Source: Ampelocalamus luodianensis (lineage: Eukaryota; Streptophyta; Magnoliopsida; Poales; Poaceae). From it: 64,000 bases of DNA. Shown one piece after another: positions 21,410 through 32,744 of the stretch (its first letter is position 1; each line of letters starts with the position of its first letter). The notes below the pieces were generated by a model. The model was not told the origin of the DNA and made no database searches. It saw only the letters and a program-made list of their open reading frames with translations. The stretch covers positions 25,818,657-25,882,656 of the forward strand of contig CM070632.1 in NCBI GenBank assembly GCA_036346255.1. Direction: 5' to 3'. Position numbers and translations under genes: made by a program.

Positions 21410-22570
21410 AGCTCTCGGGAGGTCCAATGAACTGAAGGAAAAAGGAGAGGTCGTGGGCAATCGATCCTTCATCGCACGGCCACAGACCTCGAAACACAGA
21501 GCACAGAAGACCTCCTCCCGCACTGGGGAGGTCTGGACCATTGAGATTGGATCCAACGGCCACGACCAGTGCATGCACAACGCACGCAAAGGAGGTCCTT
21601 GCGCCTAACGGAGGTCGAACCGTCAGATCAAGATCTGGCGGTCCCGAGCACTAGGGGAGGTCCTAAGGTTGAACCTACGGAGGGAGGTCTGGACGGCTAA
21701 GATCTCACGGAGGAGGTCTTCGACGGTCTAGATCTCCAGAGGGATGTCTTTAACGGACACGATCAAGCGAGGGAGGTCCAGCCCGTTAGATCTAAATCTC
21801 ACGGTTGAGACCTGAGGAGGAGGTCCTAAAGCTACGGATCTAAAGGATGAGGTCCTAGACGGTCAAGATCTCCAGAGGGAGGTCTTGATCAGCTGGGATT
21901 AACACGAGGAGGTCTTGGATGGCCAAGATCTACTCGGAGAGGTCCTAAGCGATACGGTTTTAATCGGAGGAGATCTGGACGGCTCAGATTAGACCTAGGG
22001 AGGTCCTGAACGATCCCGATCGACGCGGAGAGAGGTCCTGAGACTAAGGATTTTACAAAGGAGATCTAACGCGCAGATCTAAATCCGGGGAGGTCGTGAA
22101 CGGCTAGGATTGCGCCAAAGAGGTCCTGAGCGGGGTTTTCTTTGTAAACGACCAGGGGTGGCTTTTTACCAAGAGGATCCCGAGGGTGGTCTAGGGTGGT
22201 CTTTGCAAAATGACCAAGGGGGAGGTATTTTTGCAAAGAGGACCTCGGTGGAGGTCCAGGGGTGGTCTTTAACAAAGAGGACCTCAAGGAGGTCTTTTGC
22301 AAAGAGGACCCCAAGGCGGAGGGTGATCCTAACGGCTGGGATTTAACCTACGGTGGTATTAAACGGCCAGGATTTCAGCGAGGAGGTCCTGGCAGTAAGA
22401 AAATACATGGAAAACCCTCTCATGCAGATCTACTTAGAGGTGATCTTAGGCAGCGAGATCAAACTAGGGAAGGTCCGAGGCTTAAGCTTTTTGGAAAGGA
22501 GCCAAAGGCTCGGATCTAACCGGGGTGGTCTTTGACGGCCAAGAACAACCGAGGAGGTCCTAGGACTTAG
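21410..22570 (-). repeat. GGAGGTC-rich degenerate array private to A2
   Basis: Some two dozen irregular units read on the plus strand as (G)GAGGTCCTnnACGGnnnnGATCT, spaced about 35-60 bp. A sub-block at 22140-22330 reads GGTGGTCTTTnnCAAAGAGG. Units sit where other family LTRs hold the CCGTTGGATC-type motifs, and some units still contain ATCCAACGG or AGATCTGGCGG. No equivalent was seen in A1 or in A's own LTRs. Further GAGGTC motifs recur at about 23510-23650. Confidence 0.75.
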
Positions 22571-24331
22571 CGACGCGCGTTTTGCAACAAGACCGCATTA
22601 ATGAGAAACCTCGGACACATTAATGCTAATCATACGACCAGATTCTGTCCGAGTGCGACACGGCAAAACACGAGTTTGGTTTTGACACCGCCGGCGATGG
22701 GGACCTCGCGGCGAGAACCAGGACACGGCCGAGTTCTAAATAACGTCAAGAATCTAAGGGCGTGCTCGGCGGCGGTGATGGCACAGGGCCGGCGAGCGAG
22801 AGAGAGGGCGGAGTATAATACGGCAAAACTACGAAAACTAAGCGAGCTCTCGACGACAAGAAAACGCAAAGACCAAGCTAAGAAAAGGGCACACGAGGGC
22901 GAGAGGGGACCAAGGTGGTCGGAGGAGCTTGGAGAAGGTCGGCGAAGTCCGGCGGTGAAGTGCTTGCCGGCGAGGAAGAAGAAGATGATCTCGACCCTGA
23001 AAAGCAGCTCACCAACTGGTTCACCTCTGCAATGTGAACCAAACTGAGTTAGAGCAACCCTAGGTGATCAAGCTGACAATGAAAAAGACAAGAATGTTCT
23101 TTGGGACCACTTTGGGCTCGAGCCGGCAGGAGCTCCAAAGGTGGCAATGGTGGTGGAAGGGGTGGTGTTCTCGGTTGCTCAAGCTTGGGGCTCACACGCA
23201 CAACCGAGGGAGTTCAAGCAGCAACCAAGGGTGGGAAGGAAGAGGAAAAAGGAGGTCTCAGGCTATACATAGCCTGGGAGCTCGACAATGGTGTGGGCAA
23301 AAGCCTCACGTGAACAAAGTCCATGCCCCGCCATGGACTTGCTTGATTTGACAAGGCGGCGGCAGGATGACTTCCTTTTTGGGCAAAGCCTGCGACAATT
23401 AATCCATGGCGAGAAAGAGGCGTTGGGAAGGACCAAAAAGTGGCAGCCACCGCTCCCAAGCGCTCGACCACGACACACGCGCGGCGTGTGAAAATCATGG
23501 CGACCGGACCTCGGGGAGGTCGGGAGGAAGAAGAACAGAGCCGAGGAGAGGTCCGGGCGATCCCGATTTGCATGGGGTGGTCTGGGCGTCCCGGATCACC
23601 CGAGGTGGGGAGGTCTTTGCGGGTGAGGAGGTCGGGGAGGTCGTGACGCGGGATGGAAATCCGATGCTGGACCACCCCGAGGCGCGAGATCGAGAGGGAG
23701 TGCAGGACACCGGATGAGAATCAACGGCCCGCCGCGCGCACGCGCGCGCGAGAAGGTCCGACGGCGCCGGCGACTTGACTCGAGCGAGTCAAATGGCTGG
23801 TCGGACTCGGTCGACTCGAGCAAGTCCGACTCGACCCTAATTTTGGTTTCCAAATAGATCTGAAGTTTGGGGATTTATTGAGGTAGCAAACTAACTCCAA
23901 AAATTATGAAATTTTTACAGGAGCTTGCTAGCTGAGTGACTGACCTTGTATAAATTTTGCAGAGGTTTTTGTGCTATACCTTTTCCTCCAAAAATCCCAC
24001 AAGGTGCTGGTTCAAGGTTTGACCAGAAATTGAATAGGTTTGACTGACCTCCAATAATATTCAAACAATTTCTAAAAATTGTGAAATTTTTCAGAGGGGT
24101 CACATACCATCCCAAGAATTTAGGAAAAATATTTCCAGGAGATTATCACAAGATGGAACAGAATGTTTTGGAAGGATCAAGATTTGGATCAAAGACTTGT
24201 GACTATATATTTCTATGACTCTTGTACAATAATTGTTTAGTACATACAGGAAATACATGATGTAAGAAAAAGTTTTAATTTCTACTCATTTTCTTACATT
24301 TGAAACACAAGCCCAAAATTGGGATGTTACA

Positions 24332-25583
24332 TTGATTCTCCGCGAAGCCCATGACTCTCCTTTGTCTATCCATCTTGGGGCTACCAAGATGTATCAGGAC
24401 CTTCGTCAGAGATTCTGGTGGACCCGTATGAAGCGTGAGATTGCCAAGTTCGTTGCCGAGTGCGATGTATGCTGTCATGTGAAGGCCGAGCATCAGCGTC
24501 CAGTAGGCCTTCTTCAGCCTTTGCCGGTGCCAGAATGGAAGTGGGATTCCGTTGGCATGGACTTCATCACCGGGTTGCCCCGTACTTCTTCTGGGAAGGA
24601 TGCCTTGTGGGTCATCATTGATCGGTTGACAAAGGTGGCCCATTTTCTTCCAGTGCGGGCGAAGATTGATGTGAGTCAGTTAGCGGATCTCTACGTATCT
24701 CGCATTGTGTGCCTGCATGGTGTGCCACGAACGATTGTGTCAGATCGTGGTTCTCTTTTTACCTCTCGGTTTTGGCATCAGTTGCAAGAGGCCATGGGGT
24801 CGCGTCTTTCCTTGATTGACTTACCATCCTCGGTGGCGGTCGACGGAGTGAGTCAACCAAGTGTTGGAAGATATGCTCCGTGCTTGTGTTCTTTCCTATG
24901 GGGAAGAAGTGGGAGAAGTGCCTACCATTTCTTTGAGTTCTCCTACAACAGCGACTTTGAGCGATCTTGGCATGGCACCATTTGAGGCCTTGTATGGGAG
25001 AGATGCGAACCCGTTGAACCGGTCGAAGCGGTGGCGGCGGTTCTTGCCCCATTCGATTAATGAGGCGAAAGTCGAGTCCGATTGATTCGCGAGCATTTGC
25101 GCGTGGCGATCGAGCGAGAAGAGCTATGCGGATCGCCGTCGCCGTGAGTTGAGCTTTGAGCCCAATGACTTTGTGTATCTCAAAGTCTCGCCTTTGAAGG
25201 GCCATCAGCGTTTTGGCATCAAGGGCAAATTAGCTCCTTGATATGTTGGGCCTTATCGCATCGTCGAGAGAGTTGGGGCTGTGGCATACAAGTTGGAGCT
25301 GCCGGCTGCACTTGAGGGTGTGCATGATGTGTTCCATGTATCACACCTGAAGAAGTGCCTTCGTGTCCCAACTGAGGAAACTCCATTGGAGGTTCTCGAT
25401 GTGCAAGAAGATTTGACCTACCGCGAGCATCCTGTTCGTATCCTCGAGGAATCTGAATGAAGAACGAGGAATCGTGCCATCAAGTTCCTTAAGGTTCAGT
25501 GGTCAAACCATTCTGAAGATGAAGCAACTTGGGAGCGAGAAGATTGCCTTCGTGCAGATTTTCCTTCTTTCTTCCCCGAGTAA
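24332..25583 (+). pseudogene. Element A integrase zinc finger, core and chromodomain-like tail
   Basis: After the repeated TTGAT the frame gives the HHCC finger (H..HLGATKMYQDL, FWWTRMKREI, CDVCCHVKAEHQRP). The core follows with VGMDFITGLP and IVSDRGSLFTSRFW (two catalytic Asp). The Glu-bearing QTERVNQ region is scrambled by frameshifts near 24820-24860. Fragments APFEALYGRD and ELSFEPNDFVYLKVSPLKG follow. The GKLAP-YVGPYRIVERVG segment contains a stop. VHDVFHVSHLKKCL and the tail IKFLKVQWSNHSEDEATWERED come next, ending FFPE at TAA. The WSNH..DEATWE tail is the chromodomain-like end thought to steer chromoviruses to heterochromatin. Confidence 0.9.
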
Positions 25584-25610
25584 ATGGAATCTCGGGTCGA
25601 GATTCTTGTA

Positions 25611-25623
25611 AGGGGGGGAGAGT
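25611..25623 (+). other. Element A polypurine tract
   Basis: AGGGGGGGAGAG immediately precedes the 3' LTR start and serves as plus-strand primer. Confidence 0.85.
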
Positions 25624-28600
25624 TGTAACATCCCAATTTTAGGCTTGTGTTTCAAATGTAAGAAAATGAGTAGAAATTAAAACTTTTTCTTACATCATGT
25701 ATTTCCTATTTGTACTGAACAAGTGTTGTACAAGAAGTTATGGAAATACAAAGTCACAAGTCTTTTGATCCAAATCTTGATCCTTCAAAAACAATCTTGT
25801 CAAACCTTTTGATCATCTCCTGGAAATATTTTTCCTAAGTTCTTGGGAGGGTATGTGACCCCTCTGAAAAATTTGCAATTTTTAGAAATTGTTTGAATAT
25901 TTTTGGAGGTCGGTCAAACCCAATTAATTTCTGGTCAAACTGTGGACCAGCACCTTGTGGAATTTTTGGAGGAAAAAGTATAGGACAAAAACCTCTGAAA
26001 ATTTTCCTCAAGGTCAATCACTCAGTCAGCAAGCTCCTGTAAACATTTCAGAATTTTTGGAGTTAAATTGCTACCTCTAATAAATCCTCAAAAGCCCCCA
26101 TCTATTTAAAATCCAAAACCTGGTTCACTATTCCTTGGGTTTGAGTCGGACTCGGGCTCGAGCCAGTGGGCTTGACCGAACCAACTAACTGCACCAAGCC
26201 GCATTTTATAACGCGCGTGCAATCTCAGCCGTTGGATCTTAATCGCTCGCCCACGTTCGCGAGCATTGTGGACGTCGCGTTTGCACTATTCAATTGGGAC
26301 CGTTGGATCTCAATCCAACCGCCCAGATTTCCGAGAGCAATCGGACTGTCCGGCGGACCTTTTAAATCGCAACCGTCCATCTCAAATCCAACGGTCGTGG
26401 CTTGTCTTCTCTGTTCTTCTTCTTCCTTGGGTTAGCCGTGCGGCGCATGCAGGCAATGGCAGAGAGAGAGAGAGGCAGCTTTGCACTGTCTTTTCAAGCT
26501 TGCTCTCGTCAACGTCTCTCTACGGGGCATTAAATGCGCATCAGGCTTTCTCCTCCATTGTCACCGTGCTCACTTGCTCCCATCATTTCTTGGTCCATGG
26601 CCGTAGCATGAACCGAGCCCACCATGGACTCATGTTCTTGCTCGAAACCCTAATCCCTTCCCTATATATTGCCCCCTCTAGGTCCTCCTGGTATTCCTTT
26701 ACACCCCACTTTGCTCACTCTTTGTGTTTGAGCTCAAGACCACTTCAAATCCTCAAACCACCATTGTTGACCCGAGAGCTCCAATGGCGATCTTGGTGTC
26801 CAGTGGTTCACCTTCAATCTTTCTTGTACCCTTTCGAGCTCCTCAACTTCCTTTATATTTCTCCTAACTTAATTTTGAGTTGCATTCATAGGAATCACTC
26901 AATTTTAGTTTTGGAGATTTTCGGCCGATTTCACCCCCTTTCTTCTCCAACTCCGGTAAGTGAATCTTTTTACAATTACTTACTTGTGGAGCTTATGGGA
27001 ACCTTAAGGATGCTATTTTGATCACCCATTGGTGTTCATTTCGCTCAGGTTGTCATTTTCTTCTTCATCTTCCTCGGCTCCGGTGAACTCCATCGTGTTC
27101 AAGCTTCTCCGGCCATCTTTGAAGCTCCTCTCGGTTAAGGTAGCTTCTATTTAGTCCCTAGAAGTGTTGGCACTCGCTTTCCTGAACCGCAGCGGAGCAT
27201 TTTGCTATTTTCATGTTTTGCCGAAATGGCCTCCTTCGGTGTTTTCCGGCTCGCCGGCGTTCTAGACCTCCACCGCCGGCGAGGTCACCACCATTAGGTT
27301 CGCATCGCTATTGCGAGTCCATTTTGATGTTTTGTGGGCGCCGCCGCGGCCGGAGTCGCCGGCGACAAGCCACTGTTCTCGCTCGGGGTTTTGCCGGGCG
27401 TAAACTCCTGTTTTCGTCATCTAATTAGGACACAGTTAATACCCAATCATTAGTAGTATTAATGGTGTCTTAATCTGGCCAGATGTCTCACTGACATGTG
27501 GGCCCGTAAGCCTAAAACCAAGAACCAGAAGTCATTAGGGCTGATTTTGGGTTTATTTATTGCTAATCATTGTTAGCAATAAATGTGTCCGAAGCCGCCA
27601 GCCTGTGCCACTGCCAGGTGGGCCCTCAGTCCCTAAGTCCATCTCTGTGTAAATCGTAGGGACACATTAATTGCTAATCATCACTAATCATTGGTCATTA
27701 GTAATTAATTATCTGTCCTAAAACCTCCATACGTCTCATTGCCATGTGGACCCGTGCGCGTGCGTGTGTTAAAGCTCGCGTGTGTGACTTACAGTCGCTG
27801 ACATGCGGCCCCACGTGCCAGCGCTCCTAGTGGCACTTCGATCTTGGACCGTCGTCCATTTTGCGATTTGCGGCCCAGATCTGGTATGCGTTCGGACCAT
27901 CCGGTTCCCCTCTTCACTCTGGACCATCCATCTCACGATCTGCGGCTGAGATCGTGTTTGCAATCGGACTCTCCGATTAGATATGTGCTCAGAGCCGTTC
28001 ATCTTTAGATCTGCGGTCGTGGTTAGTCGAGGCAACCGCACCGTCTGGTTGCATCCTTCCTCGTGAGCCGTTGGATCTTGATCCAACGGTGGGCTCTTTT
28101 AGGGATCGCGCGCGTGCGCTGTTTTCCGTGCGTGTGGCTCGTTGGATTTCGCATCAACAGTCCAGGCGTCCATGTCGCTTATTTCCATTTGAGTTGGATT
28201 TCATTTCTGAAAGTATTTATTTATCAACTAAAAATTGTATCAGAGCTTTAGAAATTCATAACTAAATCATTTTAACTCCTTTTTAGATGTTTCCAGTTGT
28301 AATAAATTTTTATGCCTCTGTAGTTTAATACAAAAATGTAATTGAGCATGTTCCTATCACAGAAAATTGTGTAACTCAAATAACTTGATTTCTGCCAATT
28401 TTGAATATCCCAAAAATAGAATTAAACTTGTAAAATGCATATATTTTTCTGTACAACTCCAAAATGTGCAAAATCAATTTTGTTAAATTCCTCTCTTAGT
28501 GTACCTTAATATGAAATAGGTTTTGAGCATGTTTATGATTCTAGAAAATGTAATGTGCTAGGCTTACAACTTAGAAAAATCATAAGTAAATCATTATAGC

Positions 28601-30531
28601 TCCAAATTTAGAAAGCTCAACTTTGCTGTTATTAGGATGTCATATTATACCTGCTATAAAAATTTCAGACCTTAGATCATTCTAGAAATTTTCACCATGA
28701 ACAGTACCTATAATTAATTTAGTTGATTTTAAGAGGCTGAGAAAGAGTAAATTGACTGTAACTTTTGCATCATAGATCCGAATTGCATGATTCTTGTTCC
28801 TAAAATTGTATAAAACCATCCTCTTGTTGTTGTATAAATTTCTTAGGATTTGGATGTTCTTTGCTGTTGAGTTTTATTTGGTGTTCTTCGTTCTTATTGG
28901 TGTTATCGTATTTTCGCGTTAGGTTCCGAAGAATATATTGAGCTTGAGAATCCTCCTCTGCAGCAAGAACAACCCTAGCAAGGCAAGCAGTTTGATCATG
29001 TTAATCCCAGTATTTTAAGTATTTATGTTAATTACAAATTCTATGTATGCATTGCTACTTTGTGTTAAACTATTGTCGTTAGTTGACCTAGTAGATGCAT
29101 TTCCTTAGCAAATGATTATTCTCTACTACCGTGAGCCTAGGTTATTGCTATGATTAGGGCTCGTGGATGAGCTCATGTCACTTAGTAGTTGCGAATTAAT
29201 TGCTTAGCCATGCTTAGCTTAGGTAGAAATGGGCGGTTATCGACTTGTCGATAACCTTGATCTATAAAACTTATTATGATTTATGATTTCAGCCTTGTGC
29301 CATGTCTACTTATGAAAACTAAAGCGAAAACAAAATGATTTAGACTTGGGCACAATGGTATGTTGGTGTGCTTCTAGGTGTGAGTGGAATGGTGCCCGGG
29401 TCATTAAGGACCGAGTTACTTTTGCCACCGTCTTGAGCATTTTGCGTGCTAACCACACTAGAGGTATGGGACCTCTCTTGACTTAATACTTTGGCGTGTA
29501 TTGGCTTGGTCGAGGAGTCGCGGGAGGATGGTCTGGGAGCATTGTAGTGTCGAAAGGCTTTCCGTGATGGTGGTTGTCTTTCGACTTGCAATGTAAGCGT
29601 ATGGATTCGATCCATACGAGCGGCTCGTAGTCAATGCACAATATTGGAAAGCGTCTCGTAGGACTTAGCGTGTCGGCATACCTTCGGAAGTGTGCTTTGT
29701 GGCTTAAAGCGATCGAAGTGTGGGTACATTGGTACACCTGTAGGGTTAAAACTATTCGAATAGCCTCGTCCTAGGTTATGGACACGCTCGGATACGCCCC
29801 GTGAGAACTAGACTACAACCTTTTAATTAAAACTTGATTAGTGGTACGAATCGGGGATTCATGCTATGTTGTGGTGGCTATTGGGATAGTCACTTCCAGG
29901 TGGTTACTTGTATGTATCTTTATTTCGCTGTTATTTTGACAACAAAATAGATTTGCAAACTTACTTTTAAATGTATTACGTTATTGCAAATAAAGTTGGC
30001 TTTGTGCAAAATGAGACATACAACCTCCACCTAAATAAACTTGCATGTAGTTTATGAACAGGTCTGCTATTCCACACGTAAGTCTTGCGAGTACCTTTGT
30101 GTACTCAGTTATCTTGCTTAAATATATTTGTTGCAGAGGAAGAAGGTGAGCTTGAGGGCCTCATACGTGAGTTGTCTTTGTGGTAGCCTTAGAGGTGTCT
30201 AGCTTGGCGGCCCGGTCGGTTGCCTTGTGGGTTGTGTGGCTAACCGGTCGACTTTTGTTCTAGCCATCTTATGGCACCTTTTGCTTCCGCTGTCATTCTT
30301 GTATATTGTTCTATTTGGCCGGTCGGCTCTTTTGTAATCACTTTACCTTATGTATGTTGTTGTTGGACTTAGTGATGTATGTTGTATGGAAATGATGTGT
30401 AATTTTGTGATGATGTGCATATGCTGCAATTCTGGGAAGCATATGTCCATCGAGGCTTAGAATGTTTAATTAGTAATGTTAGAACCAATTGGAGGTGAAG
30501 TGTTACTAGTTAAATATTCCGGGTCCTCACA
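25624..30531 (+). repeat. Element A 3' LTR (4908 bp)
   Basis: Same ends and landmarks as the 5' LTR: TATA candidate 26662-26669, intron candidate 26956-27048, hairpins 28068-28089 and 29235-29256, and CTATTCGAATAG at 29752-29763. Differences from the 5' LTR are few in AT-rich parts. They cluster at CAG/CTG/CCGG sites in GC-rich parts (for example 27470-27620 against 12230-12370). A 251-codon open frame (26266-27021) extends the 5' LTR frame through indels and lacks any domain. Confidence 0.93.
29235..29256 (+). repeat. GGTTATCGAC hairpin, A 3' LTR
   Basis: Identical to the 5' LTR copy at 13982-14003. Confidence 0.85.
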
Positions 30532-30861
30532 AATCATAACAATCTCAACAGTGTCTCAAGGTGGGTCTTATCCAACACCATGTTCTCCAACATGTGTCCA
30601 TATTATTGGTTTGATATCTCCATATACATGACCTGTGGAACATAGTCATCAACCAACACATATGCTAGTCTATTCAAATGTGTCCTCGTACGTTTCTGAC
30701 TATGGATCATCGTAGAAATACAGAGTTTCACAATCAAGTCACATACTTGATGATAAATATTAACAATATTATTCTAGGAACAAGACAAAATATTATCCAA
30801 TGTTATGAACATATTGAAATATAATCATTTCTATGATTGCCTCTAGGGCATATTTCCAACA
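30532..30861 (-). repeat. Copia LTR fragment J, right piece
   Basis: Ends GGGCATATTTCCAACA. Its reverse complement is the TGTTGGAAATATGCCC start known from Angela/BARE-like Ty1-copia LTRs, so this piece holds the LTR's 5' end in antisense. It begins with AATCA, the near-copy of the duplication left of element A. Its right neighbour is the D LTR, so J inserted into D. Confidence 0.72.
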
Positions 30862-32430
30862 GATGGGCTAATTACACGTCATAGATAGAGTAATTTAATT
30901 ATTGCCATAACTTTAATAAGCTAGGTAATTCTTAGTAGTTTCCAGAACTACCATTGTTTACTATTGTTCTAGTTATAGAAAAATAGATATTAAAAAGTGA
31001 AGTAGAATTTTCTGGCAGATTCTAGTTTAACCTTCGGGGTTAGAAATGGGGAACTAAAAGGCGAATTAAGAGGTTTTGCATAACTTGAAAGTTGTAGATA
31101 ATTTTGAGGGGTTTCCAGAAAGTATATATTTCGCTAAGTTTGGAGTACAGAGGAAAGATTTAGAGTCTTTTTACTACTGAGACAGTGGGTACTGTGCCCG
31201 ATAAAGTTGAGTTAAAGGCATCGATTTTGCGTATAGGTTCGATGGTGATTAGTTTGATGTTTTGTTACTATGGTGGTATATTTTTTAGTGTATTTTAATT
31301 GTTTGTCCAGGAAGTGTTGCCTCAAGCACTTTACCACCATCGGGCTACCCGGCTCATAGAGGATAAGAGGTAAGTGGATGGTAGAATGGTGATCAATTGT
31401 TTGGTTGCTGTTCTCTTTATTATTCATTGCCATGATGCTATTTATGCTGTTATATTGCTTAATTACATATCTTGAGAATGACTATGGTTGCTATTTATGA
31501 TGAAGACATGGAATGTTGATAATGGAATTTAATGATGTTATGACATGAGATAATGATGATATGAAATGTTGAGGACATGATATGGTAATGACATGGAAAT
31601 AATGAGGATGAATAATTAAAGATGTTGCATCATTTACATTCATCACGACAGGAGTTGCACGAGCTAGGTCAGTGAGAAAGTCATGTAACTATTCCGGTGA
31701 GGTCGGTGACAAAGGTACATGACTAGTCCGGACTGCTCTCGATAAAATCCTACTTCGGTGGGGACTTCACAAGAGTGAAGGATAGAATATTTCATTGACG
31801 GGTGAGCACTCCGTTATATCGATATCAACTGATAGAGATGCATAGGAGCATGTGACATAGAGTTGCATTACATTAAATGAAAAAGGGATGACATGTTATT
31901 TGAGTATGAGCATGAAGATAAATAAGAGAATGTGTTGATGACGATATTGATAATGGTTATTAAATTATTGTTCATTGTTTTTTTCTGAGTTGTGGACTCA
32001 CCCTTACTCTATTGTTGCTATAGGCGGACGTTGATGACATCTTACATGGGAGGGGATAGCTCACATGGCTAACATGCAACCACTACAATTACTTGATTCA
32101 CTTTGTCAGGGGAACTTTCAATAAAGTGCAATGATGTTCCCTTTAGATTCAATAGACTTGAATAATTCTAGATGATTGGTTTGAGACTTGATTTATTCAT
32201 TCAATAGACCCGTTATGGATTGTTTATTATTTTTTGGTTCATTATTCAATATTACTATCTAGTAATTTGATCCTTATGATTATTGAATTGCATTTAATGC
32301 TTTTATTTTGACCTGTGGATAGGTTTTATTATTTAGTTGCTTGCTGGAAATTGATGTAATATGTTGTTAAAATTTGCAGTTAGTGTGGTTTAGTGGTATT
32401 CTGGGCTCAATGTTGGGCTGGGGTGTTACA
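30862..32430 (+). repeat. Element D 5' LTR, 3' part (1569 bp)
   Basis: Begins mid-LTR at GGGCTAATTACAC next to copia LTR J and ends GGGGTGTTACA, with the primer site two bases on. By eye it matches 44230-45798 (D's 3' LTR) closely, with scattered substitutions. Its 5' part is presumably displaced beyond J and C, outside the window. Rich in ATGA repeats at 31500-31620, with no coding content. Confidence 0.85.
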
Positions 32431-32432
32431 GT

Positions 32433-32444
32433 TGGTATCAGAGC
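32433..32444 (+). promoter_or_regulatory. Element D primer binding site (tRNA-Met type)
   Basis: TGGTATCAGAGC, the full 12-nt complement of the initiator Met tRNA 3' end, two bases after the LTR. Confidence 0.88.
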
Positions 32445-32744
32445 GGGCTTTAAGTTCGTGATGAATAGATTAACAACTTAGATAAACTTAATTTTTTAAA
32501 ATTTGCTCTACGACTAGTAAAAATTAACTAAAATTTGCTAATGGTTAATTAACCTAAAATTTGATACACTGGTGCACAGTAGAATGTGGATGGGTCAAGC
32601 ATTGTATTTGTTTTTCCATTACGTCGCATTGATTATTGCTGATATGAGATGAATCTGAATGCTTCTGATTTGATTATATGATTGTTATGTGTGATGATAG
32701 TCGATATTGAGGGGTAGTGATCGTGGTTGTGGCCATGGGCATGG
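32445..32744 (+). mobile_element. Element D leader, before solo LTR E
   Basis: 300 bp of AT-rich untranslated sequence following the primer site. No open frame or motif. It ends with CATGG, the target duplicated by LTR E. Confidence 0.6.

Larger units (their letters stand above)
19066..24331 (-). mobile_element. Solo LTR A2 (family A, antisense), 5.27 kb, inside A integrase
   Basis: Opens TGTGAGGACCCGG and closes GGGATGTTACA, with a perfect TTGAT duplication (19061-19065 and 24332-24336). Both ends match A's LTR in reverse. Around 19480-19560 the match to 14830-14900 is nearly identical. The middle (about 21410-23800) differs from the other family LTRs and holds a GGAGGTC-rich array. It interrupts the integrase reading frame, so A became incapable of autonomous movement at or before this event. 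Confidence 0.93.
10382..30531 (+). mobile_element. Element A: full-length Tekay/Del-type Ty3-gypsy chromovirus with 4.9 kb LTRs
   Basis: Complete but inactivated retrotransposon: 5' LTR, Met-type primer site, gag, protease, reverse transcriptase, RNase H, integrase with chromodomain-like tail, polypurine tract and 3' LTR. About 14.9 kb remains after removing the inserted solo LTR A2. The first ~117 bp of the two LTRs differ at only two positions by eye, so insertion is recent. Near-matching 5-bp duplications (AGTCA/AATCA) flank it, inside copia LTR J. The pol order RT-RNaseH-IN and the IN C-terminal motif place it in Ty3-gypsy. The Tekay/Del assignment is inferred from the motifs and the long LTRs. 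Confidence 0.93.

Noticed and set aside
21410..22570. CRISPR-like or centromeric satellite array
   Set aside because: Units are irregular in length and sequence, without constant repeats and unique spacers, and bounded inside one LTR.
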